This document shows positions 17,059 through 25,955 of a stretch of 64,000 nt of DNA, piece after piece; position 1 is the first letter of the stretch, and each line of letters begins with the position of its first letter. The notes under the pieces were generated by a model that did no database searches, had not been told where the DNA came from, and saw only the letters and a list, made by a program, of their open reading frames with translations. The DNA comes from Chakrabartyella piscis (GTDB lineage Bacteria; Bacillota; Clostridia; Lachnospirales; Anaerotignaceae). The stretch covers positions 434,001 to 498,000 of the forward strand of contig CP092441.1 in NCBI GenBank assembly GCA_030067835.1. The letters are read 5' to 3'. The position numbers and the translations under genes are program-made.

Positions 17059-18645
17059 TTAATCTACATTACGTACCAAACGTACAGAGTTCAAAATATT
17101 ATCTTCACCTTCTGACAAAGCAGAGGAACCTTCATATTTTGGTGAGAATCTGACTGCACCTGCACCATGTGAAGTATAGCCAAATGCTACATACCATGCA
17201 GAATCATAATCAGGTGACATTTCACTGAAGTAAGCAGAAGTGCTGGTCCAGAAGTAATAATTTTCGTTTTCAGCCAGTTCTGTACAAGAGAAATAATCTT
17301 GATTGATGGCTGGATAGGAACCATCATAGTTGACAATACTTTGCAATTCCTTCACATCTGGCAATCTCCAGTCGTCATAATCTGCAAATTCAGAGCTTTC
17401 TGCCAAAGTAAGAGCTTCTTCCCAATCCACAGCAACACCAAGGTCAACTTCCATCCACATCAAACCAGATGCATTGTCTGTTACAGTGCCATCACCATTG
17501 TCTGTGTAATCTTCAGCACCATATACATCACCACGAACAGCACGTACATATTTGCCCATTACAGCAGTATCAGATGGATATGCTTTGATGTGACCTGTTG
17601 TGTGGTTGACACCAAATGCGATATCACCCAATCTGGAATCGCCTTCTACTTGGTTGTATTCAGCAGTCCAATATTGACCATCTTCTTTGGAGTTTGCATC
17701 CATAGAATCGCCATCAGCAGAACCTTCCATTGGAGGTGCCATTTCAGCAGAACCCATATCGCTAGGGGCATCAGTAGGCATTTCACGTTCACCAGACATG
17801 CCACCTTGTTGACCACCCATACCACCTTGTTGCATAGCAGCATCAGGAGCAGAGCCTTCAGCCATCATTTCACGTTCGCCAGTCATACCAGCTTGTTGAC
17901 CACCCATGCCACCTTGTTGCATAGCCATATCGCCAGCAGTGTCTGTCATTTCACGACCACCTTGCATTGCCATATCACCAGTCATACCTTCAGCAGGCAT
18001 TTCACGATCAGTCATACCACCTTGACCGCCACCACCTTGTTGCATTGCCATATCCCCTTCAGGAGCAGCCATTTCACCTGTGCCACCTTGAGGAGAACCA
18101 CCTTGTGGAGAACCATCTTGCATGCCACCAGCCATGGTCATATCGTCAGCAGTTTCATCAAAAGCAAAGTAATCTGTGTCCAAATAAGGCCAGCCTGTTG
18201 AGAAATCGCTGATGGAGAAGAGTTCTTCTACTGTCGGCAAACGCCAATCATCATAACCACCAATGGTCAAGCTTTCGCAATAAGCAACTGCTTCTTCCCA
18301 TGTCATTTTGCCACCATCTGGAATGGTGATCCAAGTAAGACCTGTGTTGTTGTCATAGGTGGTGCCATCGTCATTCAAAGTGAAGGAGAAAGCAAGACTG
18401 TCATAATCTCCATCTTGACCATAGAACGCATCACCAGCAGATGTGGTTATGACATTACCATCACCATCATAAGTTGTGGTTTGACCTGTTGTCACAATTG
18501 GGCTACTGAATCCTGTGGTACTTGCTGTAACAGTTGTTGTGGTGCTGTTGCTATTGTCTTCCACTGGTGTTTCGGTGGTGGAACTGCCACATGCAGTCAA
18601 ACCAACACAAGTGCAAAGCATCAAAGCTGTGATTCTTCTTTTCAT
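17059..18645 (-). CDS. Lipoprotein with two DUF1566 (Lcl-type) domains and a Met/Gly/Gln-rich insert
   Basis: A 528-residue exported lipoprotein. The signal peptide ends in the lipobox LTAC (Cys about 19), followed by a Ser/Thr linker. Two DUF1566-like modules are recognisable by WEEAVAYCESLTIGGYDDWRLP (first) and WEEALTLAESSEFADYDDWRLP (second, after the insert), each a C-type-lectin-like fold by family knowledge. Between them, about residues 170-320, lies a low-complexity insert with repeated MAMQQGGMGGQQ and GEREMP units rich in Met. DUF1566 proteins are surface proteins of uncertain ligand. Its promoter region shares a 23-nt motif with the subtilase gene next door. Confidence 0.8.
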   Translation of the reverse strand: MKRRITALMLCTCVGLTACGSSTTETPVEDNSNSTTTTVTASTTGFSSPIVTTGQTTTYDGDGNVITTSAGDAFYGQDGDYDSLAFSFTLNDDGTTYDNNTGLTWITIPDGGKMTWEEAVAYCESLTIGGYDDWRLPTVEELFSISDFSTGWPYLDTDYFAFDETADDMTMAGGMQDGSPQGGSPQGGTGEMAAPEGDMAMQQGGGGQGGMTDREMPAEGMTGDMAMQGGREMTDTAGDMAMQQGGMGGQQAGMTGEREMMAEGSAPDAAMQQGGMGGQQGGMSGEREMPTDAPSDMGSAEMAPPMEGSADGDSMDANSKEDGQYWTAEYNQVEGDSRLGDIAFGVNHTTGHIKAYPSDTAVMGKYVRAVRGDVYGAEDYTDNGDGTVTDNASGLMWMEVDLGVAVDWEEALTLAESSEFADYDDWRLPDVKELQSIVNYDGSYPAINQDYFSCTELAENENYYFWTSTSAYFSEMSPDYDSAWYVAFGYTSHGAGAVRFSPKYEGSSALSEGEDNILNSVRLVRNVD

Positions 18646-18722
18646 ATTACATACCTCCGTTTTTGTTTTCGTTTCGTCACTTTATGTAAACCATATGTTA
18701 TGGACGTTGTTCAGTTTATAAG

Positions 18723-18745
18723 TCCAACCTAAAATAAACTTTAAA
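18723..18745 (-). promoter_or_regulatory. Shared 23-nt promoter motif, copy 1
   Basis: On the minus strand this reads TTTAAAGTTTATTTTAGG then TTGGA, identical to 20145-20167. It lies 4 nt upstream of a -10-like TAAACT and replaces the -35 of the lipoprotein gene, so it is a likely activator or alternative sigma site. Confidence 0.55.
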
Positions 18746-18816
18746 AAATAATAGATTTAGGAGTTTCTAATAAATGGGTCTGGATTTTAAGATATGCGTT
18801 GCTATGCCAAAAACAA

Positions 18817-18844
18817 CGGGTGGTCACATAGGACCACCCCTACA
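18817..18844 (-). repeat. Modular hairpin repeat
   Basis: CGGGTGGTC, loop ACATA, GGACCACC and the CCCTACA box, between the lipoprotein promoter and the subtilase stop. Confidence 0.7.
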
Positions 18845-18888
18845 TAAAGATGAAATATATTAGGTTTTGTCATCTTGAATTGAGATTA

Positions 18889-20100
18889 TTAGGATAACAC
18901 CTTCAGCAACACCTCATATACATTGATGATGTTACAGTTGGTTGTCATGGAAGATTGCATGGTTGTTTGTGTTGTTACAGGTGTATTGTTGACAGGCATA
19001 TTGGTCATAGGTGTGTTTTGCACTGCTTGTATTCTGGCAATTGGTTGCAAAGTTGGCGGTGTGTTTGGTGTTGCAACTTGTGTGTTTTGCATTGCTGTTT
19101 GTGTATTTGGAGTGGTTGGAACAGGAATTGCAGCAGTATCGTCTCGCAATAACTCTGTCAATTCTGCAACAGTCAAATCAGCATTTTCTGAAAGCAAGAT
19201 TGCAGCAGCACCAGAAACCACAGGAGCAGCCATGCTAGTACCATCTTGATAAGCATATTGATTATCCAAATAGGTGCTCAAAACATCCACACCAGGTGCA
19301 TAGGCATCAATGCAATCTCCATAATTGGAGAATTCAGCCACCAAATTGTCCACTGTAGCAGCAGAAACTGTGAATACACCATCTATATTTGCAAGGGACA
19401 ATGGAGCACAAAGGGTACCATCATTGCCAGCAGCCACAACTACGAAAACATTGGCTTCCAAAGCAGTTTCAATGGCAGAACGCACTTCTGGTGTGATCAC
19501 ATCAGCACCCAAACTCAAATTGATGACATTGGCACCTTGTTCCACAGCGTATAAAATACCTTTGGCAATGTTGGCAGTTTCACCAGCACCATCTGCATCC
19601 AAGACCTTAATGGGAATGATATTTACATCCAATTCACCAGCCATACCAGAAATACCAACGCCATTGTTGGCTTCTGCTGCAATGATACCAGAAACATGTG
19701 TACCATGACCATTGTCATCTATTGGGTCGCTATCGTTGTTTACAAAATCGTAACCCAAATCCACACGCACACGGTTTTCCAAATCTTCGTGGGAATAATC
19801 CACACCCGTATCCACAACTGCAACCAAAACACTGGAATCGTTGGTGATGCTTTCCCAAGCCAAATCAGCACCGGTTTCTGTAATTGCCCATTGATAAGAA
19901 AGATATGGGTCATCGTAAATTTGATTGGTTTCTACCTGTGGTGCTTGTTGGTTCATTTGATTGCGATCCACAATTTCACGGTTGATGGGTTGGTTCAAAT
20001 GATAGGCTTCCACAGTTGCAGCAGAAACGTTTATGCTAGAGGTACCAACCATACCCACAATGAGAGTGATTGCCAGTAGTAGACTTGTTGTTTTTTTCAT
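18889..20100 (-). CDS. Secreted subtilisin-like serine protease (S8)
   Basis: A 403-residue exported peptidase. It has a signal peptide ending near SVSA-type residues 25-28, a short propeptide-like stretch, then the S8 domain with the triad Asp97 (AVVDTGVDYSH), His132 (NGHGTHVSG) and Ser289 (GTSMAAP), and the oxyanion Asn226 (AAGNDG). After about residue 325 the chain becomes a Thr/Pro/Gln/Asn-rich tail (NTPMTNMPVNNTPVTTQ), perhaps a wall spacer. No sorting motif is seen. The start has AGGAGG upstream. Promoter motif is shared with the lipoprotein gene. Confidence 0.92.
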   Translation of the reverse strand: MKKTTSLLLAITLIVGMVGTSSINVSAATVEAYHLNQPINREIVDRNQMNQQAPQVETNQIYDDPYLSYQWAITETGADLAWESITNDSSVLVAVVDTGVDYSHEDLENRVRVDLGYDFVNNDSDPIDDNGHGTHVSGIIAAEANNGVGISGMAGELDVNIIPIKVLDADGAGETANIAKGILYAVEQGANVINLSLGADVITPEVRSAIETALEANVFVVVAAGNDGTLCAPLSLANIDGVFTVSAATVDNLVAEFSNYGDCIDAYAPGVDVLSTYLDNQYAYQDGTSMAAPVVSGAAAILLSENADLTVAELTELLRDDTAAIPVPTTPNTQTAMQNTQVATPNTPPTLQPIARIQAVQNTPMTNMPVNNTPVTTQTTMQSSMTTNCNIINVYEVLLKVLS

Positions 20101-20144
20101 AAGAGACCTCCTGTTTGATTTATAATTTGAGAATATTGTATCTA

Positions 20145-20167
20145 TCCAACCTAAAATAAACTTTAAA
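20145..20167 (-). promoter_or_regulatory. Shared 23-nt promoter motif, copy 2
   Basis: Identical over 23 nt to 18723-18745. On the minus strand it lies 4 nt upstream of TACAAT (20135-20140), 45 nt before the subtilase start, with no separate -35 hexamer. Confidence 0.55.
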
Positions 20168-20301
20168 GGTGCGGTCTATATCTGGTGAAACATATCACTA
20201 CAAAAGGCGTCTATGTGAAAATAGTTCTTTTTATCTATAATTTGGAATTGGATTTTTATAAAATATCGTAATATATCACACAAAGATAATAATATATTCG
20301 T

Positions 20302-20329
20302 TTGGGATTAGAAATAATTGTGATATGAT
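20302..20329 (+). promoter_or_regulatory. Predicted promoter of the sugar-acid catabolic cluster
   Basis: TTGGGA (20302-20307), a 16-nt spacer and TATGAT (20324-20329), about 43 nt before the dehydratase start. No clear catabolite-repression site was seen. Confidence 0.5.
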
Positions 20330-20371
20330 TTATATAATAACAATGGTGTGAATATAAAGGAGATGACATGT

Positions 20372-21715
20372 ATGGAACACACAAAAATTTGTCCAGCAAC
20401 TCTAAAAATTACAGATATGAGATTTGCAGATATTGATGGTGCACCAAAGAGATGTACATTGCTAAAAATTTATACCAATCAAGGGTTGGTTGGTTATGGT
20501 GAAGTGCGAGATGCTGCCAGCAAAACATTTGCTTTGATGCTCAAAAGTCGCATTTTAGGTGAAAATCCATGTAACGTAGATAAAATCATGAACAGAATCA
20601 AGCAATTTGGTGGACACTCCAGACAAGGTGGCGGTGTTTCTGGTATTGAAATTGCATTGATGGACTTGGCAGGCAAAGCATATGGGGTACCTGCATACCA
20701 GCTATTGGGTGGGAAATATCGAGAAAAGATTTGTGTATACGCAGATACAGACGTAGAAGGCAAACATGGTGGCAAAGAAATGGGTCAGGCTTTGCAAAAA
20801 CGTATGGATATGGGATTCACATTTTTGAAGATGGATTTGGGCATTGGTTTGCTCATCAATGAAGAAGGAACATTGTGTGCACCAAAGGGATTTTTGGATG
20901 ACATGAAAGTATATGCAAATCATATTTTGGATACACAAGCAGGCTCTGTTACAGCACAAATGCAAAACAAACTGGTTAAGAGTTATCAAATGATTACCAC
21001 ACCACATCATGCAACAGGAATCCATATCACAGAAAAAGGTTTGGATTATTTGGAAAATTACATCAAAGAAGTACGTTCTGTGATCGGTTATGAAATTCCA
21101 TTGGCAATTGACCATTTTGGGCATGTATCGGTGGAAGATTGCATTCGTTTTTGTAGACGTATGGAACCATATAACATTGCTTGGGTAGAAGATATGGTAC
21201 CTTGGATTTATCCAAAACAACTAGCAAGACTACGCAGCGCAACCACAATTCCTGTGTGTACAGGAGAAGATATTTACTTGAAAGAAGGCTTTGCAGACTT
21301 GATGGATGCAGAAGCAGTTTCTATCATACATCCTGATGTTTTGACCTGTGGTGGTATGATGGAATTGAAAAAAATTGCAGATATTGCAACAGAAAAAGGG
21401 GTTGCAGTTGCAATACATATGGCAGAAAGTCCAATTGCTTGTATGGCAGCAGTTCATGCAGCAGCAGCAATGCAACATATTTTGGCATTGGAATTCCATT
21501 CTACAGATGTTGCTTGGTGGCAGGATATTGCCAATGGATTGCCAAAACCACTGATTGCAGATGGATATATTGGCGTTCCAGAAGCACCAGGTTTGGGGAT
21601 TGAAAGCTTGAATGATGAAGTGATTGCAAAATATTTGAGTGAAGACGAACCAGGGCTATGGGAACCAACAGATGAATGGAATGATGAGTTTTCAAATGAC
21701 AGAATTTGGAGTTGA
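20372..21715 (+). CDS. Mandelate racemase/muconate lactonizing enzyme family protein, probable acid-sugar dehydratase
   Basis: A 447-residue enolase-superfamily enzyme. The N-terminal capping domain precedes GGVSGIEIALMDLAGKAYG. Barrel motifs are FLKMDLG (catalytic Lys), three metal ligands in AIDHFGH, VEDMVPW and CTGEDIY, then HPDVLTCGGM and AIHMAESPIA (candidate general-base His). The His-containing end resembles galactonate/gluconate-type dehydratases, which make 2-keto-3-deoxy acids. Start 20372 is 9 nt from GGAG. It opens a cluster with a TRAP transporter and a UxuA-like dehydratase. The exact sugar acid is not determinable here. Confidence 0.85.
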   Translation: MEHTKICPATLKITDMRFADIDGAPKRCTLLKIYTNQGLVGYGEVRDAASKTFALMLKSRILGENPCNVDKIMNRIKQFGGHSRQGGGVSGIEIALMDLAGKAYGVPAYQLLGGKYREKICVYADTDVEGKHGGKEMGQALQKRMDMGFTFLKMDLGIGLLINEEGTLCAPKGFLDDMKVYANHILDTQAGSVTAQMQNKLVKSYQMITTPHHATGIHITEKGLDYLENYIKEVRSVIGYEIPLAIDHFGHVSVEDCIRFCRRMEPYNIAWVEDMVPWIYPKQLARLRSATTIPVCTGEDIYLKEGFADLMDAEAVSIIHPDVLTCGGMMELKKIADIATEKGVAVAIHMAESPIACMAAVHAAAAMQHILALEFHSTDVAWWQDIANGLPKPLIADGYIGVPEAPGLGIESLNDEVIAKYLSEDEPGLWEPTDEWNDEFSNDRIWS

Positions 21716-21755
21716 GCAAAAAGTAGTTTTGTCCTATAAATAAAAGGATGGAACA

Positions 21756-21784
21756 TTGATAAGTGTATAAAAAATATGTATAAT
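21756..21784 (+). promoter_or_regulatory. Predicted internal promoter before the RraA-like gene
   Basis: TTGATA (21756-21761), a 17-nt spacer and TATAAT (21779-21784), leaving a leader of about 125 nt. I see no known riboswitch in the leader. Confidence 0.6.
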
Positions 21785-21918
21785 ATTGGATATAAACCAT
21801 CAGCATTGCTTTTTGAAATGGGACTGGTTTACAGGTGTATATGTGTTTTGCTGAAGAATACTAAGATATTATGTATATTTTGTACACTTATGACAAATGA
21901 AGGGGGCTTGATTACACA

Positions 21919-22836
21919 ATGTTATTTGCAAGCAAAGAAGAGATAATTACCATGACATCCCTTTGGAAAGGGGAACGTTTTGCAGATGGAAGACCAAAAG
22001 TTCCAGATAAATATTTGGATGCATTGCAAGATATGACGCTGGAAGAACTTTGGAAACCGATTTTTGTATTGGGGTATGAAAGCCAGTTTGAAGGTAGAAT
22101 GCACACATTACACTCAGAATTCAATGGAGATGGCAGTGTAAACGTAAAGATGGTAGGACGTGCATTGACAGCGGCATATGTTCCCAGCAGACCCGATTTG
22201 TTTCAAGTGGGTAAAGAAGAAGCAGCTGCAAAAGGATATGCAGGTACACCAAACCAATGGATGGTGGATAGCTTACAAGAAAGAGATGTTGCAGTTGTAG
22301 ATATGTATGACAAAATTTACAAAGGTACTTTCTTAGGTGGCAATTTGGCAACTGCTTTGAAGGCAAAAACCCAAAGTGGAGGTGCTGTCATCTGGGGTGG
22401 TGTTAGGGATGTGGAACAAATGAAACAAATTCCAGATATTCAAGTGTACTATAGAGGAATTGATCCGACACCCATTCGTGATTTTGCTTTGTCTGGATTC
22501 AATTGTCCAGTGAAAATTGGCAAAGCGATTTGTATGCCAGGTGATGTGGTATTTGGACACGCAGGTGGTGTTTTGTTTATTCCACCACATCTTGTGCCAG
22601 AAGTTGTAGATGGTGCAAAGAAAACACAAGTCAAAGATATGTTTGGATTTGAAATGATCCAACAAAATAAATTTACCACAGCACAAATCGATAAAAATGT
22701 TTGGACCATTGAAATGATGGATTTGTTGTTGGAATTCATCCAAAATGAAGAGTGTGCCAAAGAATATCGCACCATTGATTGGACAAAAGAATATCAAGAA
22801 GCTCATGATGGAATTGACACAGGTTCCGCAATGTAA
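21919..22836 (+). CDS. RraA-like family protein, possible aldolase/decarboxylase
   Basis: A 305-residue protein whose centre (about residues 120-225) carries the RraA/HMG-aldolase pattern: GGNLATALKAKTQSGGAVIWGGVRDVEQM, PVKIGKAICMPGDVVFGHAGGVLFIP. In HMG/CHA aldolases the GD and RD-type residues bind metal and pyruvate, which fits GGVRD and PGDVV here. It is longer than classical RraA (about 160) at both ends. In this cluster, without a recognisable KDG aldolase, it may cleave the 2-keto acid made by the dehydratases; that is inference. The gene has its own promoter. Confidence 0.8.
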   Translation: MLFASKEEIITMTSLWKGERFADGRPKVPDKYLDALQDMTLEELWKPIFVLGYESQFEGRMHTLHSEFNGDGSVNVKMVGRALTAAYVPSRPDLFQVGKEEAAAKGYAGTPNQWMVDSLQERDVAVVDMYDKIYKGTFLGGNLATALKAKTQSGGAVIWGGVRDVEQMKQIPDIQVYYRGIDPTPIRDFALSGFNCPVKIGKAICMPGDVVFGHAGGVLFIPPHLVPEVVDGAKKTQVKDMFGFEMIQQNKFTTAQIDKNVWTIEMMDLLLEFIQNEECAKEYRTIDWTKEYQEAHDGIDTGSAM

Positions 22837-22925
22837 GGGGTTGCAATACTTGTGAAAAATTTAGTACCAAATCAACAGGAAATATAACTGTAAGGATGCA
22901 AAACTACGAAAAGGAGGATTTAGGT

Positions 22926-23996
22926 ATGAAAAAGATGTTAAGTATTACGTTGGCAATGGTTATGATGTTATCGGTGGCTGGATGTGGCTCCAGTTCCAGT
23001 TCCAGTGCAGAACCAGCAGCAGAAGAAGCTAGTGCATCAGCAGAGGTTGCAGTTGCAGAGGAAGCAGCACCAGCAGTGGATCCAGTGGTTTTGAAAATTA
23101 GTATTGCAGAAACAAGCACAGATATCAAAGCAGAAGTTTTGGCAGATATGATTGCTGAAATCGAAGCAGAAACAAATGGTGAAATTCAATTTGAAGTATA
23201 CTACTCCAATGAACTTGGAACCTTGGCAGATGTTACAGAACAAATGGCTATGGGTGCAAATGTTTTGGCAGGTACATCAGGCGATTTCTATGCAAGTTAT
23301 GGTTCTGCTGATATTATGGCATCTGCATTGCAATATGCACTTCCTACTATGGAAGCAGTTGACAAATTGAGTCAATCTGACTTGTTTGCTTCTTGGTGTG
23401 ATGACATTGAAGCAGCATCTGGTTTGAAAGTTTTGACCTGTAACTGGTCAGCAGCACCACGTAGTGTACTTTCCACAAAAGAAGTAAGTTCTGTTGCAGA
23501 TTTGCAAGGTTTGAAAGTGCGTGTGCCTGGTTTGGCAGCAGATGCATTCTTTAGTGCTTTGGGTTCTTCCACAATGAGTATGGCATTTGGTGATATTTAC
23601 ACCAATATGCAACAAGGTATGGTAGAAGCAGCAGAAGCACCTCTTGGCACTTTGTATGCATATTCTTTGCACGAAGTTGCAAAATATTGCTACTTGTCTG
23701 AACACAGTTTGGCACCTTCTTGTTGGGCAATGAGTGCAGCTATCTTCAACTCTTTGTCCCCAGAAAATCAAGAAATTTTGCAAAGTTCCTTGATCAAATA
23801 TGGAACCATTTACGGTGAAAAAGGTTTGGAAACAGAAGCAGAATTTAGAGCAGAATTGGAAGCAGCAGGCGTACAATTTGTAGAACCTAGTGATGAAGAC
23901 AAAGCAATCATGTTGCAAGCTGGCGCAGATTCCTTTGATGCATTCCCAGAAATGACACCTGGTTTGGCAGATGAAATTGCAAAAATCATTGGATAA
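22926..23996 (+). CDS. TRAP transporter substrate-binding lipoprotein (DctP family)
   Basis: A 356-residue extracytoplasmic binding protein. The signal peptide ends in lipobox SVAGC (Cys about 20) and is followed by a long Ala/Glu-rich linker. The DctP fold is shown by the N-terminal VLKISIAETS strand, NGEIQFEVYYSNELG, the LQGLKVRVPG segment carrying the conserved arginine that usually binds a carboxylate, and the GDIYTNMQQGMVEAAEAP helix. Start 22926 follows AAAGGAGG. With the next two genes it makes a complete TRAP importer for an organic or sugar acid. Confidence 0.92.
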   Translation: MKKMLSITLAMVMMLSVAGCGSSSSSSAEPAAEEASASAEVAVAEEAAPAVDPVVLKISIAETSTDIKAEVLADMIAEIEAETNGEIQFEVYYSNELGTLADVTEQMAMGANVLAGTSGDFYASYGSADIMASALQYALPTMEAVDKLSQSDLFASWCDDIEAASGLKVLTCNWSAAPRSVLSTKEVSSVADLQGLKVRVPGLAADAFFSALGSSTMSMAFGDIYTNMQQGMVEAAEAPLGTLYAYSLHEVAKYCYLSEHSLAPSCWAMSAAIFNSLSPENQEILQSSLIKYGTIYGEKGLETEAEFRAELEAAGVQFVEPSDEDKAIMLQAGADSFDAFPEMTPGLADEIAKIIG

Positions 23997-24092
23997 TGTG
24001 TTTTGTAATCAATATTTGAAATGAATAGTGGCTTTGAAAGAGCAGGTAGTGCAAACTACCTGCTTTACTTAAATCATTAGGAGGTGAATCCC

Positions 24093-24620
24093 TTGAAAAA
24101 GGTTTTGATTTTGTTTTGCAAACGTTGGGAAGAGGTTTTTTCTGGTGTGGCGCTGGCAATCATGATATTAACAGCGGTGTTCAATGTATTCACACGCTAT
24201 GTTTTGCAAAGTCCAATGACTTGGGCAGAAGAATTGGAATGTATCTGTTTGGTGTGGTCAACCTTTTGTGGGGCAGCAGCAGCGTATAAATACAATTTGC
24301 ATTATGGAATGGATTTTGTAGCAGATAGACTACCAAAAAAAGCAAGGGTAAAACTAAGACAATGTATTACTTTTATGTGCATCTTTTTGTTTGCATATTT
24401 GACGGTATTATCTTTCCAATTTGTATTGACAACAACAAAAACAACGACATTTTTCCGTTTGAGTTATAAATATATCAATGTAGCAGCACTTTTGGGTTTT
24501 GCAAGTATGACAGTATACTCTGTTATTTATATGATAGAATCCTTTGTAAAACCAAACCAATATGCAGATCGTTACGCAAAGGATTACACAGAAGAGATGG
24601 AAGAAGGTGCGTCTGAATGA
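24093..24620 (+). CDS. TRAP transporter small permease (DctQ family)
   Basis: A 175-residue four-helix membrane protein with the DctQ signature TRYVLQSPMTWAEELECICLVW followed by the GAAAAYKYNLHYGMDFV loop. TTG at 24093 is chosen as the start because AGGAGGTGA lies 5-6 nt upstream; the alternative GTG at 24084 would sit inside the ribosome site. It overlaps dctM by 4 nt. Confidence 0.9.
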   Translation: MKKVLILFCKRWEEVFSGVALAIMILTAVFNVFTRYVLQSPMTWAEELECICLVWSTFCGAAAAYKYNLHYGMDFVADRLPKKARVKLRQCITFMCIFLFAYLTVLSFQFVLTTTKTTTFFRLSYKYINVAALLGFASMTVYSVIYMIESFVKPNQYADRYAKDYTEEMEEGASE

Positions 24621-25906
24621 ATTTAATGCCAGTTGCAATTTTAGGGATCGCATTTGCTTTTGGGGTGCCTGTATCCTATGCACTTGTTTTGTGTGTTATT
24701 CCATACTTTTTTGCAGATCCATATATCGCTTCTACAGTCATTGTGCAACGTATGGTATCCAACACAGAATCCACTTCAATGATGGCAGCACCATTTTTCA
24801 TCATTGCAGGTTGTATCATGAACTATTCAGGCGCAACCAATAGACTTTTGAGTCTTGCAGATTCTATGGTGGGTCATATGATTGGTGGATTGGGCCATGT
24901 CAATATTTTGCTGTCCACTTTGATGGGTGGTATTTCTGGTTCAGGTGCAGCAGATGCAGCAATGGAGTGTAAACTTTTGGTTCCTGAAATGGAAAAGCGT
25001 GGATATGGACGTGCTTATAGTGGTGCAATTACAGCAGCTTCTGCTTGTATCACACCGATTATTCCACCAGGTGTTGGTCTGGTTATTTTTGCAGTTGTTT
25101 GTGAAGTATCTGTTGGAAAGTTGATGTGTGCAGGATATATTCCGGGGATGTTGATGTGTGTTGGTATGATGGCTGTCAATACAAAAATTGCTCGCAAACG
25201 TGGGTATATGGCAGCTCATGAAGAACGTGTGCCAAGAAAAGAAGTTTGGAAAGTGGCAAAAGAAGCGAGTTGGGCTTTGATTATTCCATTTGGTTTGATT
25301 CTTGGATTGCGTGCAGGTGCATTTACAGCAACAGAAGGTGGTGCAATTATTTCTATATATTCTTTGTTCATAGGTAGATATATTTACAAAGAGTTGGAAT
25401 TCAAACAATTGCCAAAAATTTTCTTGGAGGCTGTTTTTGCCATTGGTCCTGTTATGTTGGTTTTGTGTGCTGCCAATGTATTCAGTTATTACCTCAGTTG
25501 GGAAAGAATCCCACAAGCCATTACAGAATTGTTGATTAGTGTTGCAGGCAACAAATATGTATTCCTGTTGATGGTCAATGTTTTGATGTTGGTATTGGGT
25601 ATGTTTTTGGATGGTATGGCATGTATGATGATCATTGCTCCACTTTTGGCACCTGTGGCAACTGCTTTGGGCGTTGATTTGATTCATTTTGGTATTGTAA
25701 TGGTACTCAATTGTGCAATTGGTGCAATCACACCACCATTTGGAACCTATCTATTCTTGGTCAGTGGAACCATACATGTGAAAACAGAAAGTTTGGTCAA
25801 AGAAATCTGGCCATTTATTGGTGTGTGTATTGCTGTATTGTTGCTCATTACATATGTTCCAAGTTTGGTGACTATAATTCCAGATTTGATTTATGGAAAT
25901 ATGTAA
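24617..25906 (+). CDS. TRAP transporter large permease (DctM family)
   Basis: A 429-residue polytopic permease with about 12 hydrophobic segments. Typical DctM motifs are present: PFFIIAGCIMNYSG, GGISGSGAADAAME, ASACITPIIPPG, ATEGGAIISIYSLF and CAIGAITPPFG. It forms the ion-coupled channel of the importer with DctQ and the DctP lipoprotein. The ATGA overlap with dctQ implies coupled translation. Confidence 0.94.
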   Translation: MNLMPVAILGIAFAFGVPVSYALVLCVIPYFFADPYIASTVIVQRMVSNTESTSMMAAPFFIIAGCIMNYSGATNRLLSLADSMVGHMIGGLGHVNILLSTLMGGISGSGAADAAMECKLLVPEMEKRGYGRAYSGAITAASACITPIIPPGVGLVIFAVVCEVSVGKLMCAGYIPGMLMCVGMMAVNTKIARKRGYMAAHEERVPRKEVWKVAKEASWALIIPFGLILGLRAGAFTATEGGAIISIYSLFIGRYIYKELEFKQLPKIFLEAVFAIGPVMLVLCAANVFSYYLSWERIPQAITELLISVAGNKYVFLLMVNVLMLVLGMFLDGMACMMIIAPLLAPVATALGVDLIHFGIVMVLNCAIGAITPPFGTYLFLVSGTIHVKTESLVKEIWPFIGVCIAVLLLITYVPSLVTIIPDLIYGNM

Positions 25907-25955
25907 CAGAAAGCCAAATTTGTAATATGAATCTCTTGGAATAGGAGTGGTGGAA

